Below are positions 39,374-50,509 of a stretch of DNA of 60,999 bases, in pieces. The notes below the pieces were generated by a model. It saw nothing but the letters and a program-made list of their open reading frames with translations, did no database searches and was not told the DNA's origin. How positions within the stretch are numbered: position 1 is the stretch's first letter; every line of letters starts with the position of its first letter. Source of the stretch: an uncultured SAR86 cluster bacterium (GTDB lineage Bacteria > Pseudomonadota > Gammaproteobacteria > Magnimaribacterales > D2472); contig CACJKN010000005.1 in NCBI GenBank assembly GCA_902594005.1, positions 1 to 60,999 of the forward strand. The letters are read 5' to 3'. The position numbers and the translations under genes were made by a program.

Positions 39374-40297
39374 GTGTTTGACTTAACGTACAAAAATAAA
39401 AAGATTTGGAAAAATGGAGACCTAGTTTCATGGGAAGAATGTAATGTTCATTCTTTGACACATACACTGCATTATGGTGTTGGTGTTTTCGAAGGAGTCC
39501 GTGCATACAATACAGATAATGGGCCAGCCATTTTTAGAGTAAAAGAGCATACAGAAAGACTTTTTGAGGCCTCAAAAATAGTAAATATAGATATTCCATA
39601 TTCTATTGAGGAAATTATTGAAGCTCAAAAGACTGTGTTGCTTAAAAATAATTTTGATGAGGCATATATAAGACCAATAATTTACTTGGGAAATGAATCT
39701 CTTGGTCTTAGAGCAGAAGATTTATCAGTAAATGTGATTGTGGCAGCATGGGAATGGCCCTCATATATGGATCCTGAATCAAAACAAAAAGGTATTTCTG
39801 TGGTTAAGTCTCCATATAAACAATACAAGAATCCGAATTGGTCAAACTATAAGATAACTGGGACTTATGTAAATTCAATTGTAGCCTTGCAAGATGCGGT
39901 TGCTAAAGGAGCTGATGAGGCATTAATTCTTGATAATGATGGTTATATTTCAGAGGGTAGTGGGGAAAATATTTTCTTTTTAAAAGATGGTCTAATAATG
40001 ACGCCGACAACAAAGAATTGTTTAAATGGAATCACTCGACAATCGGTTATAGAGATTGCAAAAGATATTGGCCATAAAGTTGAAGAGGGAGATTGGTCAT
40101 ATGAACAAATTATCGAATGTGATGAGGCATTTTTCACTGGTACAGCAGTAGAGGTTACCCCAATTACAAAGATAGATGAAAAGGTAATCTCTAATGGAAC
40201 TGTTGGCTCAATTACAAAAGAAATACAAACAAATTATGATAATGCAGTTCTTGGAACTGACGATAACTCAAGAAACTGGCTGACATACATCAAATAA
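39374..40297 (+). CDS. ilvE: Branched-chain amino acid aminotransferase
   Basis: The 307-residue class IV PLP enzyme starts with GTG (MFDLTYKNKKIWKNG). HTLHYGVGVFEGVRAY, the PLP lysine in SNYKITGTYVNS, EALILDNDGYISEGSGENIF and FFTGTAVEVTPI are typical of IlvE. It performs the last step of Val, Leu and Ile synthesis. It begins the stretch of LPS-type genes, as ilvE does in Pseudomonas. TATAAA ends 9 bases before the GTG and no Shine-Dalgarno is evident. Confidence 0.95.
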   Translation: MFDLTYKNKKIWKNGDLVSWEECNVHSLTHTLHYGVGVFEGVRAYNTDNGPAIFRVKEHTERLFEASKIVNIDIPYSIEEIIEAQKTVLLKNNFDEAYIRPIIYLGNESLGLRAEDLSVNVIVAAWEWPSYMDPESKQKGISVVKSPYKQYKNPNWSNYKITGTYVNSIVALQDAVAKGADEALILDNDGYISEGSGENIFFLKDGLIMTPTTKNCLNGITRQSVIEIAKDIGHKVEEGDWSYEQIIECDEAFFTGTAVEVTPITKIDEKVISNGTVGSITKEIQTNYDNAVLGTDDNSRNWLTYIK

Positions 40298-40301
40298 TAT
40301 T

Positions 40302-41549
40302 TTGCATCAACTAAAAATTGCACTACTAAGTTATAGAAGCGCACCTTTCTCGGGCGGCCAAGGTATTTTTGTTAAAGAACTTTCAAACGCTCTTTTTAAA
40401 AGGGGGCATAAGATAGACGTTATTTCAGGGCCTCCTATGCCAATGCTCGATCCAGGAATCAAATTAATAAAATTGGAAGGTTTAAATTTATTTGAAACAT
40501 TTAGTTTTAGAGATAGGGTTTCAAAGCTTTGGAACAAAAAGGATAAAGACTTTCTCGATTATTATGATTTTTTTAAAACCTTGATAGGCGGTTTCCCAGA
40601 GATGTACTCTTTTGGAGAAAGGGTGAAGAAATATCTTTCACAAAAAAAAGACTATGACATCGTTATCGATAATCAGTCTCTAAGTTCAGGGATGTTGGAA
40701 ATTCAAAAAAATTATCCTTTCGTTGAAATAATTCATCATCCTATAACGAAAGACTTTAAATATGATCTTATTTATTCAAATGGCTATATACAAAGATTTT
40801 TTAAAAAAAGATGGTATTCATTCCTTAAAATGAATAAAAAAGTAGCACCCAAGCTTAAAAAGATTATTACAGTCTCTCTAAATTCAAAGAAAGACATTGC
40901 CATTGACTTTAAGGCTGATTCAAAGAGAATCCACGTTATTCCTAATGGACTAGATCTAAAAGTTTTTAAGAAAAATGATTTATTAGAGAGAGAAAATTTT
41001 AAAATCGTAACTGTGGCAAGTGCTGACGTTCCTTTAAAAGGACTAGATACTACACTTAAAGCTATTTCATTAATTCTAGATAAATATCCAAATACAAAAC
41101 TTTCAGTTGTTGGAAATCCCAGAGAAAATGGTCATACAGAAAGACTTATTAGACAACTCAATCTTACTAACCATGTTTCCTTTAAAACAAATCTTTCTAA
41201 AGAAGAAGTTGCATATGAATATCAGTCTAGCTCTCTTGCAGTTATCAGTTCTTTATATGAAGGTTTTGGTTTTCCTGCAGCTGAGGCAATGGCATGCGGA
41301 ACACCAATAATTTCTTCAAATTCCTCTGCACTCCCTGAAATTGTTCAAGACTTTGGACAGTTATATGAGCCTGGTAATTCAGATGCCCTGAAAGAGTGCA
41401 TAGAAAATTTTTATCTAAATAGACCTTCATTTAATAATCTTGCTCAAAAAGGATCTCTGTATGCAAATGAAACTTTTAATTGGGAGAAAATTGCATTAGA
41501 TTACGAAGAACAATTTTTAGAGACAATAGAAAAGTTTAATTCATGTTAA
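40302..41549 (+). CDS. GT4-family glycosyltransferase
   Basis: The 415-residue protein has a GT-B fold. The N-terminal half opens KIALLSYRSAPFSGGQGIFVKEL. The C-terminal half has TVASADVPLKGLDTTLKA, the donor motif SSLYEGFGFPAAEAMACGTP (E-x7-E) and SNSSALPEIV. It probably adds a sugar to a lipid-linked or LPS-core acceptor. The start is TTG, 4 bases after the ilvE stop. It overlaps the methyltransferase gene by 7 bases, forming a cassette with the next two genes. Confidence 0.88.
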   Translation: MHQLKIALLSYRSAPFSGGQGIFVKELSNALFKRGHKIDVISGPPMPMLDPGIKLIKLEGLNLFETFSFRDRVSKLWNKKDKDFLDYYDFFKTLIGGFPEMYSFGERVKKYLSQKKDYDIVIDNQSLSSGMLEIQKNYPFVEIIHHPITKDFKYDLIYSNGYIQRFFKKRWYSFLKMNKKVAPKLKKIITVSLNSKKDIAIDFKADSKRIHVIPNGLDLKVFKKNDLLERENFKIVTVASADVPLKGLDTTLKAISLILDKYPNTKLSVVGNPRENGHTERLIRQLNLTNHVSFKTNLSKEEVAYEYQSSSLAVISSLYEGFGFPAAEAMACGTPIISSNSSALPEIVQDFGQLYEPGNSDALKECIENFYLNRPSFNNLAQKGSLYANETFNWEKIALDYEEQFLETIEKFNSC

Positions 41550-42247
41550 CGTTTAATTTTAATAATATTAGTCCAGAAAAAGATTCTTTTATGCTTGATG
41601 CTGGATGTGGTCCTGGTAGGCATGTTTTTGGTTTCATGGATCAGTTTCCTGATATAACTTGTGTTGGAGTTGATTTAGACTCTGATTCGCTTCAAGAAGG
41701 GAAAACAAACTTAACTTTATTTAGCTCTATCTCTAATAAAGAATCAACATTCCTTCAAGGGTCTGTTTATAACTTACCCTTTAGTGACAATGCCTTTGAG
41801 ACAATAATTTGTTCTGAAGTTTTAGAACATGTTGCAGATGTCGACGCTACTCTCAAGGAATTAACAAGACTTCTTAAGCCTGGTGGTAATCTGCTTATAA
41901 GTGTTCCATCTTATTTTCCCGAAAAGATTTGTTGGTTACTTTCTAAAGATTATCAAAATATGCCAGGCGGCCATGTAAGAATTTTCAGAAAAAGCGTACT
42001 TCAAGAGAAAGTTGAAGAAAAAGGTTATAACTTAGAGAGAACTGAGAAGTATCATGCCTTGCACAGTCCTTATTGGTGGCTTAGATGTCTATTTTGGTCA
42101 TCACAGGAAAGTAATTTTCTTGTTAAAGTATATAAAAAGATATTAGAGATACAAATTTTAAGAAATCCTATGATTTTGAGGGCCTTAGATAATCTTCTTA
42201 ATCCATTTTTAGGAAAAAGTACTTCTTTCTATTTTAAGAAGTTATGA
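41543..42247 (+). CDS. Class I SAM-dependent methyltransferase
   Basis: The 234-residue protein carries the SAM-binding LDAGCGPGRHV near residues 18-28, an acidic loop VGVDLDSD, and VYNLPFSDNAFETIICSEVLEHV, the pattern of UbiE/Methyltransf_11 enzymes. The substrate is unknown; coupling (7-base overlap) to the glycosyltransferase suggests a sugar or lipid. It overlaps the next gene by ATGA. Confidence 0.85.
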   Translation: MLTFNFNNISPEKDSFMLDAGCGPGRHVFGFMDQFPDITCVGVDLDSDSLQEGKTNLTLFSSISNKESTFLQGSVYNLPFSDNAFETIICSEVLEHVADVDATLKELTRLLKPGGNLLISVPSYFPEKICWLLSKDYQNMPGGHVRIFRKSVLQEKVEEKGYNLERTEKYHALHSPYWWLRCLFWSSQESNFLVKVYKKILEIQILRNPMILRALDNLLNPFLGKSTSFYFKKL

Positions 42248-43212
42248 AAATGATTAAACATCAATTAGTTCCTGCTAAGAATTGGATAATTGAGAATCAA
42301 AATAAGAGCGGATCAATAAACTGGGACCACAGAGGAAAATGTGATCCCTGGGATCACTGCGAGTGCTTAATAGCTCTTGCAATATATGAAGAGTGGGATG
42401 CATTTAATAAGGGCATTGAATGGTTCTTTAAAAATTTAAATGCTGATGGAGAAATCGCACCAGAATTTATCAATGAAAAAGTTACTAAGAACCATTTCGA
42501 AAGTCATCATTCGCCTTATATTTTTCTGCCTCTATACCAAAAATTTTTAATTGATAATGATATTGATTACTTACTTAAGTATAAAAAAGAAATACGGGAT
42601 ATATATAATTCGACCTTAACTTTTGCAGATTCAGATGGATTCTTATTTTGGGCAAAAGATAAAGATGGATTTTCTGATAACTCCCTAATAACAGCATCAT
42701 GCTCAGTTCATATCTCATTAAAAATATATGAAAACATTGCTGATATTTTAGATTTAGATTCTAGCCATGAAAAAATACTATTGAATCAAGAAAAAATTAA
42801 TTCAAAGAAATTTGATCGAGATGGCGTAAGCAGGAAAAGGTTCTCTATGGATAATTATTATCCTTTTTTATGTGGTATAGGAAACGATGAGCTCATTAAT
42901 AAGACTATTAGTAATTTTTACCATGAAGGATTAGGAATTAAATGTGTTATTGAAGAGCCGTGGGTAACTTTTGCGGAATCATCAGAATTTATAATTAGCT
43001 TAGTAAAAATGAACAGAAAAGAGGATGCTAGAAAAATTTTAGAAGAAATAATTAGATTCCAAGATAACAGAGGAATATTCCCAACTGGCTATCAATATAA
43101 ATTGGATATTTTATGGCCTGATGAGTTTTCAACTTGGACAAATGCTGCAGTTATCATTGCTGCAGATTGTGTATTTGGGATCTCACAAAAAAGAAATGTA
43201 TTCTTAGTCTAG
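42244..43212 (+). CDS. Alpha/alpha-toroid (prenyltransferase/cyclase-like) protein of unknown function
   Basis: The 322-residue protein has repeated helical units with short W/H/D-rich motifs (GSINWDHRGKCDPWDHCECLIAL, NADGEIAPEF, SHHSPYIFLPLY, DNRGIFPTGYQY, DEFSTWTNAAVIIAA). The layout resembles the alpha/alpha barrels of terpene cyclase, prenyltransferase and glycoside hydrolase folds. No signal peptide is seen. It overlaps the methyltransferase by 4 bases and ends 9 bases inside the convergent methyltransferase gene. Similar proteins are found beside GT4 and methyltransferase genes in other bacteria, but I know of no established function. Confidence 0.6.
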   Translation: MKMIKHQLVPAKNWIIENQNKSGSINWDHRGKCDPWDHCECLIALAIYEEWDAFNKGIEWFFKNLNADGEIAPEFINEKVTKNHFESHHSPYIFLPLYQKFLIDNDIDYLLKYKKEIRDIYNSTLTFADSDGFLFWAKDKDGFSDNSLITASCSVHISLKIYENIADILDLDSSHEKILLNQEKINSKKFDRDGVSRKRFSMDNYYPFLCGIGNDELINKTISNFYHEGLGIKCVIEEPWVTFAESSEFIISLVKMNRKEDARKILEEIIRFQDNRGIFPTGYQYKLDILWPDEFSTWTNAAVIIAADCVFGISQKRNVFLV

Positions 43213-43818
43213 CTTTCTGAGAGCAACTAAGCTTTGAACTCTATCTATTAGCTCAAAGTTTTCAACTAATGCTTTTTCATAAATTTCTTTAGGAGCTTGG
43301 CCTCCCTCTAATTCTGAGTCATAAATATCATGAATAGCTAGGATACCGCCAATTCTTATTTTATCTCTCCATGAAAAATAATCAGTTCTTGCTGACTCAA
43401 AGGTGTGACTTCCATCAATAAAAACAAGGTCTAATTCATCTTCAATTTTTTTTGATGCTTCCTCAGAATTATCAATAACTGGAATAACAGTATCAATGAG
43501 ACCAAATTTTTTTATATTGCTTATAAAAAGAGGATAGGTATCAACTCTTTTCTTTTCATAATCGTAGATCTCTTCATCAAAGTACTCTTCACCAAATTGT
43601 TGCTCTTCCGATCCTCTATGATGATCAATAGAAAATAACTTTGTATCATTTTCTTTACAAGCTAAACCAATATAGCAGGCAGATTTACCGCAATAGGAGC
43701 CAATCTCGACAGCAAATCTCTCTCTACATTCTCTTGAAGAGAGTTCATAAAGGAATTTTCCTTCATCTGGGTGAAGAAAACCTTTTATGTTCTTAAACCG
43801 ATCTAACTTAGCGCTCAT
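43204..43818 (-). CDS. Class I SAM-dependent methyltransferase (Methyltransf_24/TylF-like)
   Basis: The 204-residue protein has the SAM motif AVEIGSYCGKSACYIG near residues 36-51, the acidic second strand FSIDHHRG and LVFIDGSHTFESARTDYFSW, typical of the Methyltransf_24 group of O-methyltransferases. It overlaps the acyltransferase by 11 bases (upstream) and the toroid gene by 9 (convergent). The substrate is unknown; a sugar or lipid of the LPS is a reasonable guess. Confidence 0.82.
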   Translation of the reverse strand: MSAKLDRFKNIKGFLHPDEGKFLYELSSRECRERFAVEIGSYCGKSACYIGLACKENDTKLFSIDHHRGSEEQQFGEEYFDEEIYDYEKKRVDTYPLFISNIKKFGLIDTVIPVIDNSEEASKKIEDELDLVFIDGSHTFESARTDYFSWRDKIRIGGILAIHDIYDSELEGGQAPKEIYEKALVENFELIDRVQSLVALRKLD

Positions 43819-44665
43819 AAAAACTTTCCTTTCCCAAAGTTGATTTGAATCTTCTGTGTTGCCATAAATATTCTGACGGCTTCTCTCTAATTCTAGCCTC
43901 GATATGTGACGAGATATCTTGAATCATCAATTTTGAATCTGAGATGCTTATCTCTTCAACAGAAAGAATTAATTTGTCTGAGTCATAATATGAATTTAAA
44001 AACAAAACGTTGCATTGAGTTGCATCTACAATTTTGACAGGAGCATTTGTAGTAGCTGTTTTAATGCCAAAAAAATCTACATTCGAACTATTCTTTAAGC
44101 CATAATCTTGATCAATGGCATAAAGAACAGTTTTATTTTTCTTGAGCCATTTAATGAATGTAATTGGTGATTTCTTATCGGCGAGAGCATTAAGCCCTTT
44201 CAATCTTCCCATGCTTTGCACTTTCTGCATGAAGGGTGAGTTATGTGCTCTTTCTACCCCGTAAAGCTCGCAATGCATTCCAAGTATTCTTGAGTCCAGC
44301 TCTAAATGATGAGAGTGTTTAAAAATGAGAAGGTTACCTTTTGTTGGAATAAGCTTATTTAAACCAAATATCTCATATTTAATTAAAGAATTTATCTTTG
44401 AATCATTCCAAAACCATGCTTTACCAGTATCAAATATTCCATGAATCATCGACTTGAGATTTTTATTAAAAAGATCTCTTTTTTCTTGTTTATTCAAGTT
44501 AGGGAAAGCAGCATCAATATTTTTTCTACTAAAAATATTTCTTTTAAGATTGGGATTTTTTAGAAGGAAAAATAAAATATTTGTTAAAACATTTTGAAAG
44601 CTTGTCGGAAGAGCAATAATTAGCTTCCAAAAAAATACGCCTATCTTTTGATTGATAAATTTCAT
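43808..44665 (-). CDS. Lipid A acyltransferase family protein (LpxL/HtrB-like)
   Basis: The 285-residue protein has an N-terminal hydrophobic segment and the HX4D/E catalytic motif in KHSHHLELD near residue 119-124. Later it has VERAHNSPFMQ, a tight YAIDQDYG and a C-terminal EYLWQHRRFK, matching the lipid A late acyltransferase family. It would add a secondary acyl chain to lipid A or a related lipid at the inner membrane. An AGGA precedes the ATG. It diverges from waaA with a 45-base gap, supporting a lipid A role. Confidence 0.85.
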   Translation of the reverse strand: MKFINQKIGVFFWKLIIALPTSFQNVLTNILFFLLKNPNLKRNIFSRKNIDAAFPNLNKQEKRDLFNKNLKSMIHGIFDTGKAWFWNDSKINSLIKYEIFGLNKLIPTKGNLLIFKHSHHLELDSRILGMHCELYGVERAHNSPFMQKVQSMGRLKGLNALADKKSPITFIKWLKKNKTVLYAIDQDYGLKNSSNVDFFGIKTATTNAPVKIVDATQCNVLFLNSYYDSDKLILSVEEISISDSKLMIQDISSHIEARIREKPSEYLWQHRRFKSTLGKESFYER

Positions 44666-44710
44666 TTAAATCCTGTTACGCAGTTATTATACTAACCAGA
44701 GTAATAAACT

Positions 44711-45955
44711 ATGCTTATCTTTATCTATAATCTCATTTTTCTGATTTTAACCCCAGTATTTATTATTAGGATCTTTTTCAAAGCAATTGGAGATCCAGGT
44801 TATTTAAGGAATCTAAAAAACAGGTTTGGCGTCTTATCAACTTCTATGGAACCTGGCCTTGAATCAATATGGTTTCATTCAGTAAGTTTAGGAGAAGTAA
44901 TTTCTTCGAGTGATTTAGTTAGAAAGCTATCAAAGGATCATAAAGTCATTCTTACTACAACAACTGGAACAGGATTTAAAAAAGCAAACCAACTTTTTTT
45001 TGATAATAAACAAGTTGATATTGCATATGCGCCATTTGATTTTTATTTTTTTACTTTGTTCTTTCTAAATAAAGTAAAACCTAAGGCAGCTATCTTTTTT
45101 GAGACAGAAATTTGGCCAAACTCTATCCATTTATGCAAGGCACTGGAGATACCATCTATTATTAGCAATGGAAGACTATCTAAAAAGAGTTTTAAAAAAT
45201 ATATGAAGCTTAATATCTTTTTAAAAAAAGTTTTCTCTAATCTTGATCTTGTCATGGCTCAAGGAGATGAAGATAAGAATTACTATCATCAGCTTGGCTG
45301 CAAAAATATTCACGTCACAGGCTCAGTTAAATTTGACCAAGGATCTAATTTTAGTAAATCAAAATCACTAAGTTTTAAAAAGTTTTTAGAGCACCCATAT
45401 TTTCTCGCTGCATCCACCCATGAGGGAGAGGATAAAATTATTTTGGAATCTTTTAACCTGATAAAAAGAAATTTTCCATCAGTTAAGTTAGTTGTTGTGC
45501 CTCGTCATCCAGAGCGGGCAAATAAAATTAAAGCCCTTTTTCTTAATATGGGATCAAATTCAATTTATGAAAATGAAGAGGAGACTTCATCAGATATTTT
45601 AATAGTTAAATCGCTTGGAATTCTTCCCACACTTTACGCAGATGCTCAGCTAGCTTTTGTTGGAGGAAGCTTAGTAAAGAGAGGAGGCCATAATATTATT
45701 GAACCTGCAATAGCTCAGTGCCCATTTATATTGGGAGAACACTATTTTAATTTTAAAAATATTGTTGAATCTTTCATAAATGCTAATGCAACACACATTG
45801 TGAGAACTCCATTGGATATATTTGAACTTTTTTGCAAAACCTATAAGAATCAAGAAGACTTTAGAGAAGGTATGATTAGTAATGCAAACACAGTTGTTGA
45901 AAAGAATATCGGAGCAACCATGCGCCAACTTTCATTGATTAGAGCTAGTTTGTAA
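44711..45955 (+). CDS. waaA: Kdo transferase WaaA
   Basis: The 414-residue protein has an N-terminal membrane helix and the KdtA pattern: IWFHSVSLGEV, TTTTGTG, YAPFDF, KAAIFFETEIWPN, SNGRLSKKS and the C-terminal GGSLVKRGGHNIIEPA. It transfers Kdo from CMP-Kdo to lipid IVA. The next gene starts with TTG one base after its stop, so miaA appears to be cotranscribed. TATACT on the plus strand ends 17 bases before the ATG. Confidence 0.95.
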   Translation: MLIFIYNLIFLILTPVFIIRIFFKAIGDPGYLRNLKNRFGVLSTSMEPGLESIWFHSVSLGEVISSSDLVRKLSKDHKVILTTTTGTGFKKANQLFFDNKQVDIAYAPFDFYFFTLFFLNKVKPKAAIFFETEIWPNSIHLCKALEIPSIISNGRLSKKSFKKYMKLNIFLKKVFSNLDLVMAQGDEDKNYYHQLGCKNIHVTGSVKFDQGSNFSKSKSLSFKKFLEHPYFLAASTHEGEDKIILESFNLIKRNFPSVKLVVVPRHPERANKIKALFLNMGSNSIYENEEETSSDILIVKSLGILPTLYADAQLAFVGGSLVKRGGHNIIEPAIAQCPFILGEHYFNFKNIVESFINANATHIVRTPLDIFELFCKTYKNQEDFREGMISNANTVVEKNIGATMRQLSLIRASL

Positions 45956-45956
45956 A

Positions 45957-46895
45957 TTGCAGAATAGCAAGATTAAAAAGAAAATAATTACTCTGATTGG
46001 ACCAACTGCATGCAATAAAACTTCTAATGCAGTTCATTTAATAAAAAAATTTCCAATTTCAATCATAGGCGTAGACTCAGTTCAAATTTATAAAAGATTT
46101 AATATTGGATCTGCTAAGCCTCCCAAAGAAATCCTTGAAAAATACAAGCATCACTTAGTTGATAGTGCTGATCCAGAAAATATTTTTTCAGTAAAAGATT
46201 TTTATGATCAGGCCTACAGAATTGTCATGCAAGCGCATTCAAATAATAGGATTCCTTTGCTTGTTGGGGGAACAATGATGTACTTCAATGCACTATTTAA
46301 GGGAATAAATGATATACCTGAAGCAAATGAAGCTATCAGGGAGGAGCTTCAGCGAGAGCTTGATAATCGAGGAGTGGATAAACTATTTAATGAAATGAAA
46401 GAAATAGATCCAGAGTCAGCTAAAACTATAAAGAAAAATGATAAACAGAGAATAATGAGGGCTCTAGAGGTCTTCAAAATATCAGGTAAGAAGATTTCTG
46501 ATTTCAAAAAAGAAGATACTGAAAATATCTTTGAAGAATTTGAGTTTATAAATTTAGGAATTTTTCCAAGCGATAGAGAGATTCTTCAAGCAAGGATACG
46601 AGAAAGAATAGTAGAAATGATAAACATGGGCTTAATTAAAGAAGCTCAAGAAATAATTAAATTAGACAATATCGCAAAAAATCATCCAGCTCTTAATTCA
46701 ATTAATTACAAAGAAGCAATTCAAGTAATTAATGGAGAATTAGATGCCAATGAGCTTGAGGAGAAGTGCGTCATTGCCACTAGACAATTGGTAAAAAGAC
46801 AGCTTACTTGGATGAGGGGTTTTAATTTCTCAAAAACTTTTGATATCAACTCAGCTATTGAAATTGAGAAATATTTAGAAGAGCAAATTTTTTAA
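45957..46895 (+). CDS. miaA: tRNA dimethylallyltransferase MiaA with altered P-loop
   Basis: The 312-residue protein aligns with MiaA: VDSVQIYKRFNIGSAKP, HHLVDSADPEN, LLVGGTMMYF, NDKQRIMRALEVF and TRQLVKRQLTWMR. It prenylates A37 of tRNAs reading UNN codons. The P-loop, usually GPTASGKT, reads GPTACNKT (residues 15-22), replacing the conserved Gly before Lys by Asn. The usual GYR/GYK motif reads NYK (SINYKEAIQV). The start is TTG. Activity is therefore not certain, but the frame is intact. It is not followed by hfq. Confidence 0.93.
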   Translation: MQNSKIKKKIITLIGPTACNKTSNAVHLIKKFPISIIGVDSVQIYKRFNIGSAKPPKEILEKYKHHLVDSADPENIFSVKDFYDQAYRIVMQAHSNNRIPLLVGGTMMYFNALFKGINDIPEANEAIREELQRELDNRGVDKLFNEMKEIDPESAKTIKKNDKQRIMRALEVFKISGKKISDFKKEDTENIFEEFEFINLGIFPSDREILQARIRERIVEMINMGLIKEAQEIIKLDNIAKNHPALNSINYKEAIQVINGELDANELEEKCVIATRQLVKRQLTWMRGFNFSKTFDINSAIEIEKYLEEQIF

Positions 46896-46945
46896 AATAA
46901 TTTGTTTAATTATCTTCTTTCATCCATATATTAATGTTAAACATA

Positions 46946-46951
46946 TATAAT
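46946..46951 (+). promoter_or_regulatory. Consensus -10 box for hflK (leaderless candidate)
   Basis: A perfect TATAAT ends 7 bases before the hflK ATG at 46959, with no Shine-Dalgarno between. No clear -35 is visible. If used, the hflKC-purA transcript would begin at or within a base or two of the start codon. Confidence 0.45.
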
Positions 46952-46958
46952 AAGCGTT

Positions 46959-47999
46959 ATGAATTGGGATAATCAGGATAACAAAGACCCTTGGGGCAAT
47001 CGCTCCAATGGAAATGATCAAGACTTTGATGATCTTCTAAAGAGATTTTCTTCTATCTTAGGCAGCAAGTCTGGTGGAGGAAAAGGCTCATCATCAGGCG
47101 GCGGTTTTAATTTTTCACCCAGTAGATTTCTTGGTTATGGATTTTTTATATTAGCAGTCGTCTATCTATCTGCATCCATCTATACAGTTCAGCCTGGTGA
47201 AAGGGTAGTTATCTTAAGACTTGGCGAGTATCACAAAGAAACAACAGAAGGTCTTAACTTTATGTTATTTGGAATTGATCAAAGATTTAAAGAGGATGTA
47301 GCCCTTACGAGAAGATATTCTCAAACAGCAAATATGCTTACACAAGACGAGAATTTAGTCGATGTCACAGTTTCAGTTCAATACAGAATAAGCAATATCA
47401 AAGACTTTGTTCTCAATGTTAGAGATCCGGAAGCAAGCCTTAGAAAGGCTACGGAGAGCGCATTGAGATTTGTTGTAGGCGATAATTCATTGGAACAAAC
47501 ATTAACAGTAGGAAGAGAGAAGATAGCTCAAGATGTTGGAGACAGGCTTCAAGAATACCTTGATATTTATCAAGCTGGATTAATTGTTCAACAAGTTAAC
47601 ATTGAAAAAACTGATCCGCCGGTTGCTGTAAAAGCTGCTTTTGATGATGTGGTTGCTGCAAGAGAAGACAAGATTAGGCTTCAAAATGAGGCTGAAAGAT
47701 ATGCTCTTACTATTGTCCCTGAAGCAAGAGGTCAGGCTGAGGCAACTATTAAAGCTGCTGAAGCATATAAAGAACAAGTAATACTTACTGCCGAAGGTGA
47801 AGTTGTCAGATTTAATGAAGTTTATGATGAGTATAAAAAGAATCCTGAAGTAGTTAGAAAGAGAATCCATCTTGATGCTATGAAAAAAGTTTATTCAGAT
47901 TCAACCAAAATAATGATTGATGTCAACGACGGAAGCAATATAACACTTCTTCCCTTAGGTGATATTTTGCAACAAACACAAGATGAGGATGAGGATTAA
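46959..47999 (+). CDS. hflK: HflK, membrane-anchored SPFH protein
   Basis: The 346-residue protein has a cytoplasmic Gly/Ser-rich N-terminus (WGNRSNGNDQDFDDLLKRF), one membrane helix near 54-72, then the band-7/SPFH domain (TVQPGERVVILRLGEY, DVTVSVQYRI) and a coiled-coil tail with AERYALTIVPEARGQAEA. With HflC it forms the periplasmic cage that controls the FtsH protease. hflC begins 2 bases after its stop. Confidence 0.95.
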   Translation: MNWDNQDNKDPWGNRSNGNDQDFDDLLKRFSSILGSKSGGGKGSSSGGGFNFSPSRFLGYGFFILAVVYLSASIYTVQPGERVVILRLGEYHKETTEGLNFMLFGIDQRFKEDVALTRRYSQTANMLTQDENLVDVTVSVQYRISNIKDFVLNVRDPEASLRKATESALRFVVGDNSLEQTLTVGREKIAQDVGDRLQEYLDIYQAGLIVQQVNIEKTDPPVAVKAAFDDVVAAREDKIRLQNEAERYALTIVPEARGQAEATIKAAEAYKEQVILTAEGEVVRFNEVYDEYKKNPEVVRKRIHLDAMKKVYSDSTKIMIDVNDGSNITLLPLGDILQQTQDEDED

Positions 48000-48001
48000 G
48001 T

Positions 48002-50096
<2,095 letters not shown>

Positions 50097-50107
50097 ATTT
50101 ATCTCAG

Positions 50108-50509
50108 CTAAATTTTATCTAAACTCGCATTTATAAATTTATATGATTCAGGATTAGAGAATTTTTTTGTTAACCTTATACATTCATCAATGACAACAGT
50201 TCTTGGTGCCATTTCATTATTCATTTCTATTATGCCAAGACACAAGATTGCTTTATCAATAAGTTCAATTTCGTTTTCTTTAATTTTCATTTTTTTTGAA
50301 ATAGTTTTCTCAATAACCTCGTTGTCTTTAATGAGTGCATCTACACAAAGTTTAAATCTTTTGAAGTCTACTTTTCCAGACCGATGTTCTTTTCTAAATT
50401 GTTCTAATATTTCTTTAGAAGAAGTTTTCTCAAATAAATGCTGATAAATTGCTTGAACTAGGACTTCTCTAGTTTTAACAGCTATTTTATGTTTCGCTAG
50501 ATTTTTCAT
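50108..50509 (-). CDS. nusB: Transcription antitermination factor NusB
   Basis: The 133-residue all-helical protein has the NusB pattern: an N-terminal Arg/Lys helix with VLVQAIYQHL and the C-terminal IDKAILCLGIIEMN...PRTVVIDECIRLTKKFS...KFINASLDKI. It binds boxA RNA with NusE during rRNA transcription. It overlaps ribH by 23 bases. Elsewhere nusB is followed by thiL and pgpA; here the latter lie 7 kb away on the other strand. Confidence 0.93.
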   Translation of the reverse strand: MKNLAKHKIAVKTREVLVQAIYQHLFEKTSSKEILEQFRKEHRSGKVDFKRFKLCVDALIKDNEVIEKTISKKMKIKENEIELIDKAILCLGIIEMNNEMAPRTVVIDECIRLTKKFSNPESYKFINASLDKI

